Assembly: GCA_963645165.1 (NCBI GenBank)
Contig: CAVIQT010000001.1
Span: 1 to 25,304 of the forward strand
From: CAG-533 sp963645165
GTDB lineage: Bacteria > Bacillota_I > Bacilli_A > RF39 > UBA660
Length of the DNA: 25,304 nt
Direction: 5' to 3'
The first letter of the stretch is position 1; every line of letters begins with the position of its first letter. The position numbers and the translations under genes are program-made. The notes under the pieces were generated by a model that was given only the letters and a program-made list of their open reading frames with translations, had not been told where the DNA came from and ran no database searches. Of the stretch, positions 22,034-25,304 are shown in pieces.

Positions 22034-22776
22034 TTACTATCAAAACTCCAGAAGAAATTGCTTTAATTAAAGAGTCTGGACATATTACTTATATGTGTCA
22101 TCAGCATTTACAAAAGTTTTTAACTCCTGGTACTACTACTAAATTTATTGATGAGGAAGCAGGAAGATTTATAAGAAGTATGGGAGGAATTCCTAGTTGT
22201 TTAAACTATGAGGGATATCCTGGAAATATATGTGTTTCTGTTAATGATGAAGTAGTTCATGGGATAGGTTCAAAGAGAAAACTTAAAGAAGGAGATATTG
22301 TAACTTTAGATATATGTACTCTTTATAAAGGATATCATTCTGATTCAGCATGGACTTATGCAGTAGGAAAAATAAATAAAGAAAAAGAAAGATTAATGCA
22401 TCATACTAAAAAAGCTTTATTTATTGGATTATCTGAAGTTAAGGATGGAGCTCATTTATATAATATTGGTGCTCGCATTTCTGAATATTGTAATAAACAA
22501 AAACTTGGAGTAGTAAGAGAGTTAGTTGGTCACGGAGTTGGAAAAGAATTACATGAAGAACCAGATGTTCCAAATTATGGAAAATATGGAACAGGACCAA
22601 AATTAAAAGAAGGCATGGTCATAGCGGTTGAACCTATGATTACGGCTGGAAATAGACATGTATGCATTCTTGATGATGAATGGACAATTGTAACTAGAGA
22701 TGGAAAGCCTAGTGCTCATTTTGAACATACAGTTGCTGTTACCAAGGATGGATATGAAATATTAACGGGAGAGTGA
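22030..22776 (+). CDS. map: Methionine aminopeptidase, type I
   Basis: Map removes the initiator Met from nascent proteins whose second residue is small. The 248-aa product has all five metal ligands of the pita-bread fold at the E. coli positions shifted by three: Asp94 (TLDICT), Asp105 (YHSDSAW), His168 (VGHGVG), Glu201 (AVEPM) and Glu232 (HFEHT), plus the catalytic His77 in DEVVHGIG. It lacks the N-terminal zinc-finger extension of longer forms. The start overlaps the adk stop by four bases with no strong site of its own, suggesting translational coupling. The adk-map-infA order is normal for Firmicutes. Confidence 0.98.
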   Translation: MITIKTPEEIALIKESGHITYMCHQHLQKFLTPGTTTKFIDEEAGRFIRSMGGIPSCLNYEGYPGNICVSVNDEVVHGIGSKRKLKEGDIVTLDICTLYKGYHSDSAWTYAVGKINKEKERLMHHTKKALFIGLSEVKDGAHLYNIGARISEYCNKQKLGVVRELVGHGVGKELHEEPDVPNYGKYGTGPKLKEGMVIAVEPMITAGNRHVCILDDEWTIVTRDGKPSAHFEHTVAVTKDGYEILTGE

Positions 22777-22779
22777 AAA

Positions 22780-22992
22780 ATGGCTAAAGAAGCTAAAATT
22801 GAAGTTGATGGTAAAGTTATAGATGTTATCAAAGATGAATATAAAGTGGAATTAGAAAATGGTCATATAGTAACAGCTCACGTTTCTGGTAAAATACGAA
22901 TGAATATGATTCGCATTTTACCGGGTGATAAAGTTACTATAGAGTTTACACCATACGACGTAACACGTGGGCGTATTATTTATAGAAAATAG
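22780..22992 (+). CDS. infA: Translation initiation factor IF-1
   Basis: IF-1 blocks the A site and helps IF-2 and IF-3 during initiation. The 70-aa OB-fold protein is full length. It begins MAKEAKIEVDGKVIDVIKDE, has VELENGHIVTAHVSGKIRMN (about 24-43) and ends DKVTIEFTPYDVTRGRIIYR, with the RI.YR close typical of the family. It starts three bases after map, with GGGAG at the map end as ribosome binding site. Confidence 0.98.
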   Translation: MAKEAKIEVDGKVIDVIKDEYKVELENGHIVTAHVSGKIRMNMIRILPGDKVTIEFTPYDVTRGRIIYRK

Positions 22993-23000
22993 GAGGAATT

Positions 23001-23114
23001 ATGAAAGTTAGACCATCTGTAAAAAAAATGTGTGCTAAATGTAGAATAATTAGAAGAAAAGGTAAAGTTATGGTTATTTGTGATAACCCTAAACATAAAC
23101 AAAGACAAGGTTAG
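23001..23114 (+). CDS. rpmJ: 50S ribosomal protein L36 (zinc type)
   Basis: L36 is the smallest 50S protein, near the GTPase-associated region. The 37-residue gene was found by reading after infA. It begins MKVRPSVKKMCAKCRIIRRK and has the zinc ligands Cys11, Cys14, Cys27 and His32 (C+ form). AGGAGG precedes the ATG by six bases, and the TAG stop is followed 13 bases later by rpsM. The infA-rpmJ-rpsM order is standard. Confidence 0.97.
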   Translation: MKVRPSVKKMCAKCRIIRRKGKVMVICDNPKHKQRQG

Positions 23115-23127
23115 GAGGAATATTTAA

Positions 23128-23502
23128 ATGGCTCGTATTAAAAATGTAGAATTACCAAAAGAAAAAAGAACAGTAATCGGATTAACTTATATTTATGGTA
23201 TTGGTAGAAGTACTTCTGAAAAAGTATGTGCTGCTGCTAAAGTTGATCCATCAAAAAGAGTTAAAGATTTAACTACTGATGAAGAAGCAGCATTAAGAAA
23301 AGAAATTGATAATTATTTAACTGAAGGAGATTTACGTCGTGAAGTTCAAATGAATATCAAAAATAAAATGGAAATCAACTCTTATCAAGGCGTAAGACAT
23401 AAAAAGGGTTTACCAGTTCATGGTCAAAGAACTAGTCGTAACGCTAAAACTCGTAAGGGTAAAGGTAAAGTAGTTGCTAATAAGAAAAAAGTAGGTAAAT
23501 AG
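23128..23502 (+). CDS. rpsM: 30S ribosomal protein S13
   Basis: S13 lies in the 30S head, pairs with S19 and contacts P-site tRNA through its basic tail. The 124-aa product has MARIKNVELPKEKRTVIGLT at the start, the helix-hairpin-helix YIYGIGRSTSEKVCAAAKVD (about 22-41) and the signature YQGVRHKKGLPVHGQRTSRN (about 89-108) with a Lys/Gly-rich end. The start is behind AGGAGGAA. Normal family length. Confidence 0.98.
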   Translation: MARIKNVELPKEKRTVIGLTYIYGIGRSTSEKVCAAAKVDPSKRVKDLTTDEEAALRKEIDNYLTEGDLRREVQMNIKNKMEINSYQGVRHKKGLPVHGQRTSRNAKTRKGKGKVVANKKKVGK

Positions 23503-23512
23503 GAGGTAAAGT

Positions 23513-23896
23513 ATGGCTTATAATAGAAGAAAAAGAAAAGTAAAAAAGAATATTCCTGAAGGACAAGCACATATTCATTCAACTTATAATAATACTGTTG
23601 TATCAATTACTGATGCTAATGGTAATGTAATAAGCTGGGCATCTGCAGGAACTATCGGTTATAAGGGTTCAAAGAAAAAGACTCCATTTGCCGCTGGTCA
23701 ATCTGCTGAAGCTGCTGCTAAAGTTGCAATGGATTCAGGTGTAAAAAAGGTAGAAGTTTTTGTTAAAGGTTTAGGTGGAGGTAGAGAAAACGCTATTCGT
23801 TCACTTCAAGCTGCTGGATTAGAAATTACTGCTATCAATGATGAAACACCAGTACCACACAATGGTTGTAGACCACCAAAACGTCCTAGAAACTAA
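23513..23896 (+). CDS. rpsK: 30S ribosomal protein S11
   Basis: S11 forms the 30S platform beside the E site and the mRNA exit. The 127-aa product carries EGQAHIHSTYNNTVVSITDA (about 18-37), the G-rich core VFVKGLGGGRENAIRSLQAA and the C-terminal NDETPVPHNGCRPPKRPRN, which is close to invariant. AGGAGG precedes the ATG. The next gene is rpoA, with no rpsD between them, unlike clostridial alpha operons. Confidence 0.98.
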   Translation: MAYNRRKRKVKKNIPEGQAHIHSTYNNTVVSITDANGNVISWASAGTIGYKGSKKKTPFAAGQSAEAAAKVAMDSGVKKVEVFVKGLGGGRENAIRSLQAAGLEITAINDETPVPHNGCRPPKRPRN

Positions 23897-23917
23897 GAAA
23901 GGGGATTTGAGGATATT

Positions 23918-24859
23918 ATGAATTTTGAAAAACCAGAATACAAAATTACAGAATATATTGAAAAAAATAATTATGGAAAATTTGAACTAGAACCTTTAGA
24001 AAGAGGCTTTGGTACAACTATTGGAAATGCACTAAGAAGAGTAATGCTTTCATCTATGCCTGGTTCTGCCATTACAAGTGTTAGAATAGATGGAGTAATG
24101 CATGAATTTCAAAAGATTGATGGAGTTGTAGAAGATGTTACTTCAATTATCTTAAATCTTAAAAGTGTAGTTATTAAAAATCATGCTGGTACTAATAAGA
24201 CTATTAGATTAAGTGCTGATAAAGAGGGAGTAGTTACTGCTGGAGATATTGAAAAAGATGCTGATATTGAAATAGTAAATCCTGATTTAGTTATTTGTAA
24301 CCTTGTTAAAGGCGGAAAGATTTATATGGAAATGACTGTAGGTAATGGTCGTGGATATGTAGATTCTAAAGAAAATAAAAAATTATTAGGTGATAGTATT
24401 CAAGGATTAATACCTATTGATTCATTATATAGTCCAATTGAAAGAGTAGCATATGAAGTAGAAAGTGCTCGTGTTGGACATAATGAAAACTATGATAAAT
24501 TAATTATGGAAGTTTATACTAATGGATCAATGAGTCCAGAAGAGGCAATGGCTTTAGCATCAAGAATCTTAATTGAACATTTAAATATTATTGCTGATTT
24601 AAATAATATTGCTGATGTAACTGGCATTATTGCTGAAAAGAAAGTAGATCAAATAACTAAGACTTTAGAAACTCCTATTGAAGAAATTGAATTTTCTGTA
24701 AGAGCATATAATTGCTTAAAAAGAGCAGGTATTCATACTATGCAAGATTTAATTGACAAAAGAGAAGTTGATGTTAATAAAATTAGAAACTTAGGTAAAA
24801 AGTCACTTAAAGAAGTAATAGATAAAGTTAAAGAAATGGGACTAAAGTTCCGCGATTAG
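23918..24859 (+). CDS. rpoA: RNA polymerase subunit alpha
   Basis: The alpha subunit dimerises to nucleate RNA polymerase assembly and carries a C-terminal domain that binds UP elements and activators. The 313-aa product has the N-terminal assembly domain (FELEPLERGFGTTIGNALRR, about 22-41, and RVGHNENYDKLIMEVYTNGS near 190), a linker around 230-247 and an alpha-CTD (IEEIEFSVRAYNCLKRAGIH, then IRNLGKKSLKEVIDKVKEMG). GAGGATATT separates the site from the ATG, 21 bases after rpsK. The length is normal. Confidence 0.98.
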   Translation: MNFEKPEYKITEYIEKNNYGKFELEPLERGFGTTIGNALRRVMLSSMPGSAITSVRIDGVMHEFQKIDGVVEDVTSIILNLKSVVIKNHAGTNKTIRLSADKEGVVTAGDIEKDADIEIVNPDLVICNLVKGGKIYMEMTVGNGRGYVDSKENKKLLGDSIQGLIPIDSLYSPIERVAYEVESARVGHNENYDKLIMEVYTNGSMSPEEAMALASRILIEHLNIIADLNNIADVTGIIAEKKVDQITKTLETPIEEIEFSVRAYNCLKRAGIHTMQDLIDKREVDVNKIRNLGKKSLKEVIDKVKEMGLKFRD

Positions 24860-24874
24860 AAAGAGGTAAGTATT

Positions 24875-25219
24875 ATGTTATATCGTAAATTAGGTAGAGA
24901 AACACGCATCAGAAGAAGTATATTAGTTGGACTTACTAAAGATGTAATTAAAAATGAATATGTTGTAACTACTGATGCAAGAGCAAAAGAAGTTAGAAAA
25001 TTCGTAGATAAAATGATTACTTATGGTAAAGATGGATCTTTAGTATCTAGAAGAAAAGCTTTAGCTTTCTTACAAAATGACACTGTTGCTGTAAATAAAG
25101 TATTTAATGAACTTAGCAAACGTTATGAAAACCGTAATGGCGGTTATACTCGTTTAATTAAATTAAATGAACGTAAAGGTGACGATGCTATGCAAATTAG
25201 ATTAGAATTAGTAGACTAA
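24875..25219 (+). CDS. rplQ: 50S ribosomal protein L17
   Basis: L17 lies near the tunnel exit on the back of the 50S subunit. The 114-aa product contains the N-terminal YRKLGRETRIRRSILVGLTK (about 3-22), where the family usually has YRKLGRTSSHR..M.R.L, then VTTDARAKEVRKFVDKMITY and the C-terminal GGYTRLIKLNERKGDDAMQI. It is the last gene of the operon, 15 bases after rpoA behind AGAGG, and is followed by a clear terminator. Confidence 0.98.
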   Translation: MLYRKLGRETRIRRSILVGLTKDVIKNEYVVTTDARAKEVRKFVDKMITYGKDGSLVSRRKALAFLQNDTVAVNKVFNELSKRYENRNGGYTRLIKLNERKGDDAMQIRLELVD

Positions 25220-25239
25220 TTTTAATCATAATATATGAG

Positions 25240-25267
25240 AATCTATGTTAAAAGCATAGATTTTTTT
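25240..25267 (+). terminator. Rho-independent terminator of the S10-spc-alpha operon
   Basis: A perfect 8-bp stem AATCTATG (25240-25247) / CATAGATT (25255-25262) with a 7-base loop runs directly into a T7 tract. It is the first such structure I see after rpsJ, so the operon may be one ~14-kb message. Confidence 0.9.
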
Positions 25268-25283
25268 AATACAACTTGTTAAC

Positions 25284-25298
25284 TTGACATGGGGGGGG
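25284..25298 (+). promoter_or_regulatory. TTGACA box followed by a G8 tract (possible promoter of the next gene)
   Basis: TTGACA (25284-25289) is a perfect -35 hexamer and is followed by T and then eight G (25291-25298). The -10 box would fall outside the window. A G8 run in such AT-rich DNA inside the likely promoter spacer is unusual, as a G tract there could vary in length. With no -10 visible, this remains tentative. Confidence 0.35.
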
Positions 25299-25304
25299 TA
25301 ATTA

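Noticed and set aside
1..25304. CRISPR array, insertion sequence, integrase, tRNA or rRNA gene
   Set aside because: I looked for regularly spaced repeats, transposase or integrase motifs and tRNA-like folds and saw none. The KilA-N remnant is the only phage-like item.

Overview
The window is chromosomal DNA of a very AT-rich, low-GC Gram-positive bacterium. The standard code applies: secY, adk and map all end in TGA and Trp is TGG, so this is not the Mycoplasma code. The S10-spc-alpha order is typical of Firmicutes. rpsD lies outside the alpha operon and has its own leader, as in Bacilli. A leucine T-box, a zinc-type Adk, zinc-type S14 and L36, and the absence of rpmD (L30) point to an uncultured gut-type Bacilli / Erysipelotrichia / Mollicutes-related lineage (RF39-like). 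That placement is inference.

Layout. (1) 1-2260, minus strand: two related unknown genes. One is cut by the window edge. The other is a 624-aa protein made of two ~300-residue repeats. Both have the same promoter architecture and G-rich ribosome binding sites. (2) 2249-3062: rpsD with a strong promoter, a leader that can fold into a pseudoknot (S4 autoregulation) and a terminator. (3) 3124-6242: a GH31 glycosidase-like protein with Arg at the usual acid/base position, followed by a membrane-anchored unknown protein and a terminator. (4) 6298-6873: a small exported protein with a TasA/SipW-substrate-like N-terminus. (5) 6878-9911: a leucine T-box (specifier CTT), a three-helix membrane protein, leuS and a terminator. 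(6) 9934-10866: a KilA-N protein gene broken by one in-frame TAA. (7) 10867-11301: a non-coding stretch ending in the S10 promoter and a structured leader. (8) 11302-25267: one block of 29 co-directional genes (rpsJ to rplQ, including secY, adk, map, infA and rpoA), with no internal terminator seen and a clear terminator at its end. (9) The last bases hold a TTGACA box followed by a G8 tract.

How it works together. Regions 2 and 8 build the ribosome, the Sec channel and RNA polymerase alpha, and each starts with a structured leader suited to feedback by a ribosomal protein. Region 5 couples leucyl-tRNA synthetase, and a small membrane protein, to tRNA-Leu charging. The less ordinary parts are the repeat-protein pair, the GH31 active-site substitution, low-complexity tails on L3, L24 and S5, the missing L30 gene and the KilA-N remnant. 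I see no complete mobile element, CRISPR array or tRNA/rRNA gene, and no clear new multi-gene system. The best candidate for something undescribed is the repeat-protein family at the left end.
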